A stretch of DNA of 64,000 bases from Paragyromitra xinjiangensis. Taxonomy: Eukaryota; Ascomycota; Pezizomycetes; Pezizales; Discinaceae. Location of the stretch: NCBI GenBank assembly GCA_038503065.1, contig JBCAMK010000018.1:372001-436000 (forward strand), given 5' to 3'. The translations under genes were made by a program, and so were the position numbers. The notes beneath the pieces were generated by a model. The model was not told where the DNA came from, searched no databases, and was given only the letters and a program-made list of their open reading frames with translations. Of the stretch, positions 34,101 through 45,522 are shown in pieces; within the stretch, counting starts at the first letter, position 1, and the number at the start of each line of letters is the position of its first letter.

Positions 34101-35878
34101 CTGTAGCGCGAATAACAAATCTCCCCTGGTGTCTTTGTTGCACTCATCCAGCGCATCAATACAAATAATGGTTTGTTTAAAGTTCGCCGTTAGTTCTAAA
34201 AGCAAATTCTCGCTCTCGTTGGGCCTGAGAGACTTGGACAGGAATCCTTTTCTTTCCCGCTCGCGATACAGGGCGAGGATTGATGGCGGTAAGGGTGACT
34301 CATTGTTTGCTATGGAAAGCTGTTTGACGATTGCTCTCAGGATACACGCTGGGTCTTTTCTATCTTCTTCTTTGTAGTTGCAGTAGAAGTACGCCAGAGC
34401 ATTAACCTCATCATCGGCCTGGTAGAACCTGTCAATGACGAGAGATCTAAAGACATTTAGTTAAGCTCAATACACAATTTAGGGATTCGGAAACTCACGC
34501 AAGCTTGGACTTGCCCGCTCCAGCTTTTTCAGGTTAGAGATATCCGAACACAAGGTAAATCCAAGAGACATAAGCATCTACTTACCGATACCATGCAGCC
34601 AAAGGACAGAAGATGTCTCGGACTGTTCCCATTCAATAAATTCTGGCTTCTCAAATAGCCAGTTCCCAGTCCCTACGAGTCTATCCGAGCTAACGAAAGC
34701 GTGATGATCTTCCACGGCTACTTCCGAAAGCCACTTAAGGGCCCTGCAGCGTTCCTTGTCTATACTAATTAGCTATAACATCATACATCCCCCACAACCT
34801 AAAGTCGTTACAATTGGTGGTACTTACAATCCTCAAGAGGGGACTTTAACTTGATAACTTTCTCAGCCAGGTCTTTGATATTCCCCCCAACTTGCTCATA
34901 GTCATGGCCGTAGTAATCGCGAAATTTACACAAGCTCTCATGATCAGCATCCAAAGCGAGCCGCATTTCAATCGTTCCAGGAAGACCAAATGTAGCAGAC
35001 TTTTTATCCACAATCTATAGGTACATGAAAATTAATGATTGCATCTCTCAAAACCTCAAAATGATTCGTAACCTCACAATTCCGCGGTTTCCAACAGGAA
35101 GAGTTTCATAAAAAGTAACCACCAACCGGTCTCCGAGTTGATGCCGGAAATCACTGGCCATGTTGTCGGAGAACAGAGAGTCTTTCGTAAGAGCCTCGCC
35201 GAAGGCATTTCCCGGATATAATCCGAGACTTGCGATAGAGCCGGCGATAGATCCGAGGCTTGCAAAGTTTCCACCTTGATGGGGAGTACCGAAAAAGACA
35301 ATGCCATAGCTAGCACACTAAATTAAAATTCTAGTATTTAAGATATTTGCTCCACGCTATATACATACCATAGTTTACGAATAGATTCATATGTTTCATC
35401 AAGTCTTGCGTCGACAAGAGCCTAGACTATTAGCTACGAAATCGGCGTGTAAAAGAGTGGGATATAGTTACCCTTTTGACAATGAGGCCACCGAGGCTGT
35501 AACATATGAACATTATAGGACGCTCCATCGTATCCTGAATAACCAGTTCATTAGATAATTGCGCCGGAGAGCAGAGTACCCAGACGCAAGAACGTTACAG
35601 ATAGATGTTTTCACACTTACCCTACGTTTACCTTTCAGCCGATTGAGTAGATTTTCAGCTTGTTCATCAACTCCAGCAGTTGAGACCTCGAAAGCCACGT
35701 TCGCGTTATACCCAAAGAGAAGGATGCGCGCGCGTGGGAGCTGAGTAGGAAGGAAGTCCCTTAGCCACATCTTCCCATTCGAAGCTGTCCAGGTCAATTC
35801 TGCATGATTCTCTCTATCCGTGTAGTTGAGGCCATGGACAGCAACAACACTTTCACGCCAAAAAATACGATTTAGCAT
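31192..35878 (-). CDS. NLR-like protein: esterase-like (SesB/DUF676) - NACHT - ankyrin repeats
   Basis: Nine exons give 1,397 residues: 35878-35621, 35534-35472, 35421-35369, 35309-35078, 35014-34828, 34759-34586, 34523-34499, 34446-33835, 33781-31192. Residues 1-230 form an alpha/beta-hydrolase-like module (VVAVHGLNYTDREN, nucleophile elbow CYSLGG, FFGTPHQGG). A NACHT ATPase follows, with Walker A GIAGAGKS (321-328) and Walker B-like IICIDALDEC. Ankyrin repeats fill the C-terminus: a divergent one, then about fifteen 34-residue units from about residue 856. By family knowledge such proteins are fungal NLRs; known members act in heterokaryon incompatibility or non-self recognition, with repeats as sensor and the N-terminal module as effector. 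A role here is inference. The start is uncertain, since an acceptor-like site just precedes the ATG and could add an upstream exon. An in-frame stop four codons earlier excludes simple extension. Confidence 0.9.
31290..32820 (-). repeat. 102-bp ankyrin-coding tandem repeats (about 15 units)
   Basis: Near-identical 102-bp units each encode 34 residues of the type KDxxGxTPLLYAA..GGHNEVVKQLLQVAGVDVN. The segment EVVKQLLQVAG is virtually invariant, while positions 3-7 and 11-18 of the unit vary. A 34-residue period rather than the usual 33 reflects one extra residue per loop. The DNA similarity explains a 525-codon open frame on the opposite strand. Confidence 0.93.
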
Positions 35879-37314
35879 CCTGTATACTCAGGTACTGCAA
35901 GCATCCGGAAGGGAAAACCAGAACGGCCAGATCACTTGACCAACAGAATGAAGGCCAATAATCAATCCAGCTGTACTCTGACCATTCTAATTTTCCTCAA
36001 CCATACCCTTGCATCATTCACCAAAACTATAGGACGTGAAAAGGGTTCTGACTCTATCTGAGCATCATCCGGATCCACGAGCACCTTTAGGAAATTCCTT
36101 GATTCTGGTATCGATGCCTGCACTCGCCGGCCGGTTAGGGATCATAGGTACAATCAAGAGCAACGAGGGACATCTAGCAAAGCATACCATAGTTTTGTGG
36201 TGAGTTGAAATGATATTTTGTTTCTATCCGCCTAGGAGTTGTGTTCTTTCGATGCTGAGAGCACGTCGACAAAGCGGGGCGCACGACAACCTGCGCTACG
36301 AAACGCTGTAAGGCAGCACTTTGATGGGATTGGCCACAATCCGGGGCTGAACAGCCAACCTGGTCACCTTGTATACGTGCCCAATCGGTTACGAGGCTGA
36401 GCTGTGAGGACAAAAGTCTTCCCAAGTATTTCAAAGATCAGCTTTTAAAATCTACTAAGAAAGGGATGGAATCCATGGTGGTGGGATATAGCTAGGTGGG
36501 TCTGGCATGGAATATAGGGGTACTCACCGCTCTTGTTTTCTAAATCCCAGACACGACTCGCTAAGAAAATAGCCGGCGTAGAGTAGAGAAATATGAGGTG
36601 TGGACTCTAAGGAAGATCCGGAACTGCTCTGGTATTCTGAGGAAGACTACGTGTATTAGTGCGCATAGGATGAATCCCTTGGGGAAATTTTGCTCTAAAG
36701 TGAAAACCCACAAGTGACAGCCGTGGATGCGGATCAGCGGTCGAAGATGCGTGGTCCCAACTTACTGTACATGTACCTAAAAGATTGGTATAATAATATT
36801 ATGATGGCGATAGCCACGGCCGTAGGATTAAGAAAAGGATTCATGCGCACGGAAATCCAAAGGTACCAAAAAAAAGTTTAAATTTAAGCTCCAACTTCAC
36901 AATACACCCGGGGTTTCCGACATGTCTTACGATGTCTAGCTCTAGAATGCTAGGGGAAACGTGGCCTATAATGCATCACAGGATCATTATTTACAGTCTG
37001 TTATATGTATGTTAGCAAGAACCGATGCAGATGTGACTTTTTTTCCATTCCTACCAGATAGCTTTCATCCACATGCGACCTGAGCACACCAGACTCCTCG
37101 ATCCCACCTTAACATGTTCTAGTCCCTCGTCATATTCGAGATCGAGTTGCCTAGATGATACACCTCCAACGCGCTCGTGGTCGATGTCCGGTAAGTAACA
37201 CGCCTAGCGTTTTATCGTTAGTTCCAAGAACCTGGACGCGTTCACCCATGCACACATTGAGGCTCCACAAACCTTAAATCATCTCCCAACACCCCACCAC
37301 CACCAACCCTAACC
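35879..37314. other. Intergenic region between the NLR gene and DAD3
   Basis: These divergent genes share this 1.4-kb spacer, which must hold both promoters. A reverse frame at 36174-36434 has no motif and no splice link to the NLR that I could support. Confidence 0.45.
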
Positions 37315-37734
37315 ATGTCCACCGCACCCTCCGGCGACCCACCCCCCAGCGTTCTCGCTGGAAACGGGCCCGGCCAAACATTAACGCCCCTAGAACAAGA
37401 AGTCCTCGACGAATATGCCCGTCTGCTCGAGAACATGAATAGGGTTCCATCCCCACCTCACCCCCGCCAAAGCCGCAGGGGAAGAATCTAGAACTGATGA
37501 AAAGGATATAAACAGCTCTCAACCTCAATCGCAGACCTAGCCGGCACCCCCACTGCTAAAATCCTTGACTCGCTACGGAACTTGGAGCGGAAAACCGGGT
37601 TGGTGTTTACGCTGCTGAAGGCATCCGTGTATTCGATGGTGTTGCAGCAGCAGTTGGATGTAGAGAATCGAGAAGCAGAGGAGGGGATTGATGAGGATCA
37701 TGATATGGGGAGGTCGGATGGTGGGTATAACTGA
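37315..37734 (+). CDS. dad3: DASH complex subunit Dad3
   Basis: Two exons, 37315-37443 and 37516-37734, give 115 residues across a 72-nt intron with a GTTCCA donor. The core reads LTPLEQEVLDEYARLLENMN, then LAGTPTAKILDSLRNLERKT and GLVFTLLKASVYSMVLQQQL, the pattern expected for Dad3. The DASH/Dam1 ring couples kinetochores to spindle microtubules in fungi. The N-terminus is Pro/Gly-rich and the C-terminus acidic. The unusual donor is the weak point of the model, but phase and protein match on both sides. Convergent with the glutaredoxin gene. Confidence 0.9.
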
Positions 37735-38314
37735 TGAAGTGGTTGGTGTGTATGGAGGGGCTAGGCCATTGGTTTTAGATGATGCACGTGACAATGAACT
37801 TTCTCATAGGACAAGGTGGTTTAGGCGTTTATGTTTTTCTAGTGCTAGTCTGTAATATGGAGAGCATCCCAGCTTGCTCTTTCAAGAGGCAGTCGAACGA
37901 TGAACTTATACCCTTTGTGAGATGGTATCCCTTCAGAGATTCTTAGACTGGTGAGTTTTTTTGGTGAAACGAAATTTCCTCAGGACGCTTCTGGCACGCT
38001 GTGTACGATATCACGATCAATCGGTGAAAAAACCCCAAAGAATATACAAAGAATTCAAATTCAAGGAAAAACAAACGCAATCCAAACACAAAAAGACAGA
38101 AAAAAAAGATCCCGACCTTCACTCTCGGAAGAATCGAGAGATAAGGAGAACCCCAGACCGGAAGGTCAAGAATGAAAACGGGAATAAGAAACCAATTAAA
38201 GATACGCCTCTATATTTTCTCCACTAGCAATTCATGAGAGGCAAGCGAAACTGCAAAACCACCCAGACAATTCCTCCCGCCCATCCACGCCGAAAGCACC
38301 CCTCCCACTTACGT
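37735..38314. other. Spacer between convergent DAD3 and GRX genes
   Basis: Both genes end into this 580-bp A-rich stretch, which should carry both 3' untranslated regions and terminators. The short frames at 37951-38227 look like chance reading of A-rich sequence. Confidence 0.5.
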
Positions 38315-39174
38315 TCACTTCTGAACAATCTTATCCTCCATAAAGTTAGGATCACTATCAAACTCATGCCTGACCTATTCACACAGTTAGAAACCATTAC
38401 CCCTAAGTCCAAAACCCAGTCTAAAACTCACAATATCCAATCCCCCGACCAAATCCCCATCAAGATAAAGCTGCGGATAAGTCGGCCAATCCGAAAACGT
38501 CTTAAGCCCCTGTCTAACCTCATCATCCGCCAAAATATTAAAAAACCCATACCTCACCCCCTTCTCCCTCAACAACGCCACCAGTTGTCTCGAGAACCCA
38601 CACTGCGGGGCAGCAGGGGTACCCTTCATAAACAACATGACCGGAGCCGCCTTCACGAGCTTCCCAAGACGAGTAGTAATATCCTCCTCGACTTCATCAA
38701 CCGCAGGTTCCCCAGAACCCCCATTCGCTGCTGCAGCCGGGGGCGCGGCAGTCGTCAGCGGTGGCGGAATTGAGAGTCCAGAGACACCAGAGTGCTGCTC
38801 AATCGCGTTTCCGAGCTCCTTTGGGTCTGCTCCGGAGATGCGTTTTAGGACTTTTCTGTCCTTCAGGAGGACAAAGTATGGGACAGCAGTGACATCGTAG
38901 GGTTCGCTGATCTCTGGAAGCTCATCGGCATCGATGGAGAGGAATAGAGTTTTATCGTTGGTAGTGCTTGCAGCAAGGGTCTTGAAAACTCTAGAAATCC
39001 TTGTTTTAATATATTCCATACATCTGGGATGTAGGGGAGAACCCACTCATTCATAAGCTTACATGGCTCTGCCCATGGCGTATGGAAGTTCAGAGCAACG
39101 AGCAAACTTCCCGGTGCATTATCGAGGGCTCCATCGAACTCGCTTTTCGTCTTGATTTCCTTGACCTCAGCCAT
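38315..39174 (-). CDS. grx4: Monothiol glutaredoxin Grx3/Grx4 (thioredoxin-like + CGFS domain)
   Basis: Three exons, 39174-39047, 38990-38432 and 38374-38315, give 248 residues. The N-terminal thioredoxin-like domain has WAEPC (34-38) in place of WCGPC. An Ala/Pro-rich linker (about 115-140) leads to the glutaredoxin domain with the single-cysteine site CGFS (Cys173), the TYPQLY cis-proline motif (DWPTYPQLYLDGD) and GGLDI. Such proteins bind a glutathione-ligated [2Fe-2S] cluster with the active Cys, act in the cytosol and nucleus, and control iron-responsive regulators (Aft1 in yeast, Fep1/Php4 in fission yeast). Length matches yeast Grx4 (244). Confidence 0.95.
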
Positions 39175-40104
39175 GGCTAACTGTCAACTAATTGAAGGAG
39201 AGTTGAGATGGAGGTGTTGAATGGCTCGACTTTGAGAGAAGTCTTAATCTGATTGACTTTGACGAGGTGATCTGATAAAGTTGGCGGGCGGCGGGGTATC
39301 GCGGGGTCGGCCAAGAGAAACACGGCCGGATGACGTGCTTGCATTGATAAGCCGAAAAAACTCTTCGGGCCGTGGGTTAGGGTTGGACAAATCCGAAACT
39401 GGTATGCAAGCTTAGACCAGACTCGTTCCCTGGGAACTCGTATAAAGGGAGAGGTGGATCCTGCTTTCTTTAGTAGAGTTATTGTAGTAAACGGAGGTCC
39501 CGCTCCTGGTGAACAGATATAGACTGTAAAGTTCGGGGGAGTGTGGCCCAACATCGCAGGCCGGGGTACACGATAGCTTAGTTTTTTCTGCAGTCAATCA
39601 CCTTACAGTGCGGTACTTCCGACCTTCTACAGCGGCTAAACACTCTCATTTCTCCACAACTAGCATCATCTTAATCGAGTGATATTCCGTGATGAAAGCT
39701 ACGAACTAGCTTAAATCCTGAGGTTAGGTTGGGTATTCATGCATGGTCAAGCAAATATCGACAGCGCAGCCGGTGCATATAGAGTCCCCAAACCATACTA
39801 GCCCCAGCGCCCCAGCGATGAAAAACCTCGAAATCGCAATAACCGAGTGACAACCCATGACAAAACACGTTTACCCAACACCTAAAAGATAAAATATGTT
39901 TTGCTCCCTATGAAGAAAAAAGCCCAAGCACATGATTTTTCCCACACCACACCGTAAAAAAGCCTCCCCCAAGCAACGACTACAAATACTAGAACTACAA
40001 GATAATCGTACACAGGCGCGCCAATTAAGCTTCCACTTATTTTCGAACATCAGATTTCCTAAGCAGACACCTTATAACTAGAACAGCTGAACTAGAACAG
40101 CCTA
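39175..40104. other. Intergenic region between GRX and HIR1
   Basis: It contains the GRX promoter at its left and the HIR1 3' region at its right. A-rich runs near 39880-39975 precede the HIR1 end on the minus strand. No gene is supported. Confidence 0.5.
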
Positions 40105-43100
40105 TCACTCGTTATCCTCTTCCATGACACCGAGTATCCTTGCGTATGGCACTGTGATCCGCTGTAAATCACGATGTTTGCCTGGCAGCGATATACCTAT
40201 TAGCATTTCTTTCCGGAAATAACCCAACATACAAGGCAAGGAAGTACAAACCAATGGCAAGCAAAATACCCTTTAGCAGTTCCCTCTTGTTCCATCCGAC
40301 AATCTCCCCCTCATTGCTGTCTTCTTCACCCTCAGATTCATCTTCATCCACATCCAACCTCCCCATAAAATCCCTCAACAGCTCTTCAACCTTTCCTTTC
40401 ATCCCCTCAGCCGCGATGCGTCTTACATACATGAATAGGTAATTCTTAAACTCTTCCTTCGCGCCGAGCGCCACCGCCGCCGCCATTCTATTCTCTAAAT
40501 GTGCGACTGATACCGCGGTCTCGAACCCTTCGAACCCTTCCCTGTTAAGCAAGGACTTTACGATACGTTGTAGGAAGCGACCGCGGCCGTGGAGAAGAAC
40601 TTCGTTGGTTGTTCGGCGTTCTAGGTGTGGTATGATACCAGCGGAGAGAGAGGGGTTGCGTGGGTCAGGTGGATTATCAGATGAGGATTGCGAAGCGCGA
40701 GAGGATCCAGTGGTGTCCCAGTATTGGGAGCCGATGGCCCACCAAGCTTCTGTAAGTTTCATCCAGGTAAACATGTCCTTTGAGTATGAGTATCCGTCGC
40801 CGTTGGACAAAGTTACGATGAGTGTGCCTTCGGAATTTATGCCAGCCTCCGTTACGGCTTCTGCTTTAGAGAGGCCATCGACCTTCTGGTAGGTACTCGC
40901 AATATCCAATATTGGGGCCAAGGATATAGGTGGATGGGGTGATTTCATGGTTTTAATGTTCCTGTTTCATTAAAGTCAATATTTGCAAATATCTGCTCAC
41001 ATAAACGGATACTAACCACACGTGTGCTACCCCTACAGCGCTCACGCACATCAACCACCATCCCCTACAATCGAGGAAGCATGGCTGCGCCTCAATCACC
41101 AACCCATTCAGAATCCTCCTTCCCACAGGTGAAAAAACATGTAAGCTCCCATCTTCGCAAGCCGCACACCAAAAATTGCTATTTCCCGTCACTAAAAGCA
41201 CTGCTTTCGGAAGAAAATCCATCCACAGCACCTGACCATGTTTTGTGATGGTAAGACGTGTCGGTTCCTTATCAGTCGCGCTTCTTGAATTCCGAGCATC
41301 GAACACGGTATCCTCTGACGATGGCCCGGAACCTTGCGCAGAGGTAGAACTAGATGCGCCAATACTAGGGACGTTGGCAGAAGGTAATCCAGTGGCGTCG
41401 ATGACTCTATTAACGAAAGTCCTAACTCTTGGAACAGCCAATCGCACTGGGCTGGGCGCCAGGGCCGGAGAAACAACAGCTGGCCTGATAAATTCTGGTG
41501 TTTCTAGTGGACCAACACTTCCAGGAGTATTCCCATTTGTTATGACAGCTACTCGCTTTCCGTTGGTGGTTGGTTGGTGTTGTTCCTCTTCTCCTTCCTC
41601 GGGCATAGGCGCTTTACGCTTGTTTCCGATGAGGAGAGCAGGCATCCCACCCTTCGGTAGCCCATCGTACGGGCGTGTGAGATCCAGTTCATTTTTTGGG
41701 CCATTATTTGCCGCTGAATTATTATTAGCGGCAGCATGGAGGAGATGAGCATTTGGAAGGTTTGAACGGTGACCGCCGCCTCTGTATAACGAAATCAGCA
41801 AAGCTCGTGGAGACGGCATAATCAGTGAAGCAAGGGTATTGAAACTGACGTTGAAACTAGCAGGGGCGCAACTCTCTTTTTGCCGTCTTTAGTGATTGTG
41901 ACCTTTTGTTTATATGGTTTCTCCGGCACTTTCTCCACCGCAGCAATTTTCTCTGGTTCTGGTACACGTTGCTGCTGCTGCATTTGCCACTGTGGACCAG
42001 GATTCATCCCAGAATTAGCCATTTGGGTATCTCCGCCTTGTGCTCCAGCATTATTTCCATCCATCATAAGTTCCCCCATTCTTCCCTCTACCTCTCTTCT
42101 TTCACCATCCCTAGCCTTCTCTTCCAGCCTGACACTCTCAGGGCCCTCTGGCAATGTCGCCCCTCTTCTACCAGCGCCAAACTTTTGCAAGATCCTCTCA
42201 TTCTCCTCCAGTCCAAGCACGTATCCTAGATCCCCATCTTCAAAACAAATACATGTAGTTGACCCATCCAATGAAGATACAAACAAAGTCCTCCCATCAG
42301 GGCTCCATGTTAAATCCGAGATAGCCTTTGTGGCTAGATCCTGTGTGATTATTAAAGGGCGCGGATTCGATGTATTCCAGATCGAAAGTGCTTTATCTTG
42401 ACCCGCGCATGCGATAACAGTGACAGGAGCAGATGGTTGGGTTCCCGGAATAATCGGCGTTTTCGAGAACATTCTAGGAGCAAATGCACATACTTCCACC
42501 GGACCTTCGTGTCCAATCAGATTGATCTCACTATCCCAATTCCCGCGATTAATGATAGCCACTGAACTAACTGGGCCATTTACTGCATTTGCGGCTGCAA
42601 TGTGGGAGCCGTCAGGAGACCATGAACACCGGCGGAAATAAGTAGTTAAAGGAGAATCCTTGAATGGGCCAGTGATAGATGTCTCCAAGGTGAAATTTGT
42701 CTGCTGGTCGTGAGCAGTTGCGTTGGGCGCCGGAGAAGTGAACCGGAAAATCTTGATGCTTCTATCATCGCTCGCGGTTGCAAAGTACTTGTTCGCCGGA
42801 TCGAAAGTGAGGCCCTTGACGTGTGATTGATGAACGTCAAGTCTCTTCAGCCTCTCAAATGTGCTTCCAGACCAAATAATAACCTTGGAATCCAACCCCA
42901 CCGACACCAAAATCGAAGAATCAGCAGACCACCCAACATCCTGGACGTCGTTATCGTGACCTGCCAACCTCCTATAAGTCCTCCATGTCTCGGCATGCGG
43001 AGCTTCGTTGGACCCAAATAGTGGACGGGCCGAAGGAACTGCGTTGAGATCTCGCTCGTAGACTAGAACAATTTTGTCATCGGAGCCAGAAGCAAGGTAA

Positions 43101-43551
43101 CGGTTGTTGCCGGAAAAACGGACAGTGAGGACTGCGCCGGAATGATGTGATAGAGAGCATAGCTGTTTAGGAAGAGTAGTAGCTTTGTCTTCAGCAGATT
43201 TGTAGATGGCCGCCGTTGACCAGATACGGACATTGCCGTCTATAACAAGGCTGTCAGCCAAACAGCTAGCTTGCAAGCTAACAAAGCGCAGGAAAACAAA
43301 CCTAAACCACCGGTAGCTAGCCGTTCTCCATCGGGAGAGACATGGCAAGAGTAAACTTCAATGGGCTTTTTATCTGCTGTTGATGATAGCGAGACGAGGA
43401 TGAGGATAGAAGTTAGCAAAGCTCAACAGAATTTTTTCCAAAATCTCATCAAAGAAAAGACGGAAGCTGGAGAGAGCAACGCGTTGGCCTCGGGAGAATT
43501 TCTGTACATACCAGCAGAATGAGTTAGCCATTGAGGCCTGATGAAGTGCAT
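40105..43551 (-). CDS. hir1: Hir1/HIRA histone chaperone subunit
   Basis: Six exons give 1,017 residues: 43551-43512, 43373-43302, 43239-41850, 41781-41017, 40961-40252, 40181-40105. The short first exon encodes MHFIRPQWLTHSA, the usual Hir1 start. Residues about 15-390 form a WD40 propeller (LATGGLDGNVRIWS, LASGSDDKIVLVYE, SVGLDSKVIIWS, TASDDRSIKIFR, WSPDGRTLFVSSLD). Near residues 477-500 lies the B-domain-like motif KVTITKDGKKRVAPLLV, which in HIRA binds Asf1. The C-terminal Hir domain follows (WWAIGSQYW, HLENRMAAAVAL). The final exon GKHRDLQRITVPYARILGV was missed by simple frame calling. The HIR complex deposits H3-H4 independently of replication and represses histone genes. Confidence 0.95.
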
Positions 43552-44073
43552 GATTGATGATGGGGAGTAAGGGTGCTTTGAGGGCTCTAGCAGCCGTTCA
43601 TGGAAGAAGCAAAGAGCAGCACCTTCGAGACGCGTAGAGTAGAAGTCGTAACGGAGATGATGAGTGAGTAATAGGATAGGGAGTTTGCTATTGATGATGA
43701 TGTTGAGATCCAAGTGGCAGCAAGGCGTCAGTATATTCGCAGAGAGCGAGAAGGGCCGGACAACAACGGATGGAAGCCTGCACACTCTCGCTCTCTCTCG
43801 GGAACGTGTCGCGATGCGCAGGGATCCCTCCAACTCTCTCAGCCGCTGCAGACGCCAGACCCTCTTGGCGCGTCTGCGCTTATGTCACGGGTCCCTGCTT
43901 GCTTGGCATGGGACTGCTCTTTACCAAAATGAAATAACCCCACACACTTCCCACACCGCAACTTCTTTCTCCTCTCCCGCAAAAATAATCCTAATTCACT
44001 CCGATATCGCCAATTACACTCGACAACCCTCGACAACACCACCACCACCAACAACCCACCAACAGCAGCAACA
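43552..44073. promoter_or_regulatory. Divergent promoter region of HIR1 and RPL15
   Basis: This 522-bp spacer separates the start codons of the HIR1 and RPL15 genes. The RPL15 side is pyrimidine-rich then C/A-rich before the ATG, as is usual for fungal ribosomal-protein leaders. Both directions must share any regulatory elements here. Confidence 0.55.
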
Positions 44074-45003
44074 ATGGGAGCTCTCAAGTACGTCGAAGAA
44101 ATCCAAAAGAAGAAGCAGAGCGACATTCTCCGCTTCCTTCTCCGTGTCCGCTGCTGGGAACTTCGCTCCCTCAATGTCATCCACCGTGCTTCTCGTCCTT
44201 CTCGTCCCGACAAGGCTCGTCGTCTCGGATACAAGGCTAAGCAGGGTTACGTGATCTACCGTATCCGTGTTCGCCGTGGAGGACGCAAGAGGCCCGCTCC
44301 CAAGGGTGCCACCTACGGAAAGGTTACTTTCAATCCTCTCAATTCCTCAGAAATAAATAAGCTTCAATTGCTGACTTTTATTATTTCTACGAATTAGCCG
44401 ACCAACCAAGGGTTAGTCCTGAGTTCCTCTTTCTCGTTGCTATCTTCATTGATAAAGGAGATTTGGAACTTCAGAGACATCTGGAATCCCTGTTTTCTTA
44501 TCAACGAACGATAAACGACAACCACTACTGGAAGAATCTTTAAAATGCTGACCAATAATCCACAGTATCAACCAGCTTAAATACCAGCGTTCGCTCCGTT
44601 CCACCGCTGAAGAGCGTGTTGGGCGTCGCTGTGCCAATTTGCGTGTGTTGAGTGAGTGAACCCGGCACCTCCTTCATTACATCTAGCAACAAACACCATC
44701 AACCACTCCCAGACCTCTCCTGCTGACAACAACTCTCTAGACTCCTACTGGATCAACCAGGACTCAACCTACAAGTACTTTGAGGTCATCCTCGTCGACC
44801 CCCAGCACAAGGCCATCCGCCGTGATGCTCGCATCAACTGGATCGTAAACCCCGTCCACAAGCACCGCGAACTCCGTGGTCTCACTGCCACTGGCAAGAA
44901 GAGCAGGGGTCTCAACAAGGGTCATCGCTACAACAAGACCACTGCTGGCAGGAGAAAGACCTGGAAGCGTCTCAACACCCAGAGCTACTGGAGATACCGT
45001 TAA
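44074..45003 (+). CDS. rpl15: 60S ribosomal protein L15 (eL15)
   Basis: Four exons, 44074-44322, 44398-44411, 44566-44651 and 44741-45003, give 203 residues. Exon 2 is a 14-nt microexon coding PTNQ plus two bases of the next codon; skipping it would break the frame. The protein matches eL15 throughout: [60 protein letters not shown] core, [16 protein letters not shown] and [11 protein letters not shown], ending QSYWRYR. It is a structural component of the large ribosomal subunit. Yeast has 204 residues. Intron richness near the 5' end is typical of fungal ribosomal-protein genes. Confidence 0.96.
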
Positions 45004-45522
45004 ACGCATCTTCGCCGTTCTGCTTGACGGCGTGCTGCGTGAGATGGTTGTTGGGTTGCTCGCTTTGGGAGGGGAAATCTTGTCTTGTATGGTATATTAA
45101 AAAAATTAGGGCATGACGGTTGGGTTGCAAGGAGGAGAAATGTGAATTTTCTACCTCTTAAATGGCGTTCGGTTGAGGTTTTTTTTTAAAAAAAAAGTTG
45201 CTTTTGTGCTGCTATACGAACATCTTATGACAATTTACCACAACCCGTCGTCTTTTTCCAGGAAATGCCCACAATTCTCTGTTGGGGTTTACCCCTCTAA
45301 CCGTATAAATCCAGTAGTTACATACATTTCGTCTCCGCTCGCCCCTCTGGAGCCCAAAACACGGCTAAGAAAAGGCCTAACGATAACAATGGAAACTCCG
45401 CTGTCACATTTCTTGGTCCAATTCCTCCAGGCCGATTTTTAGAGTGGAATTGAAGGCTTTCACGGCATTTCCTTTCCAGGCTGTCTCCCGCCAGATCTTA
45501 TTACGGCTAGGGCGACAATTTA
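45004..45522. other. Spacer between convergent RPL15 and BTB genes
   Basis: Probably holds the 3' untranslated regions of both genes. A poly-T/poly-A stretch lies at 45178-45197. No gene is seen. Confidence 0.5.

Noticed and set aside
40169..40251. HIR1 ending in a hydrophobic tail (read-through at 40252)
   Set aside because: The sequence after 40252 is an intron with a GTTTGT donor. Removing it restores the conserved GKHRDLQR...VPYA end.
41245..41748. 167-residue plus-strand frame
   Set aside because: It lies antisense to the HIR1 coding exon, which has strong family support.
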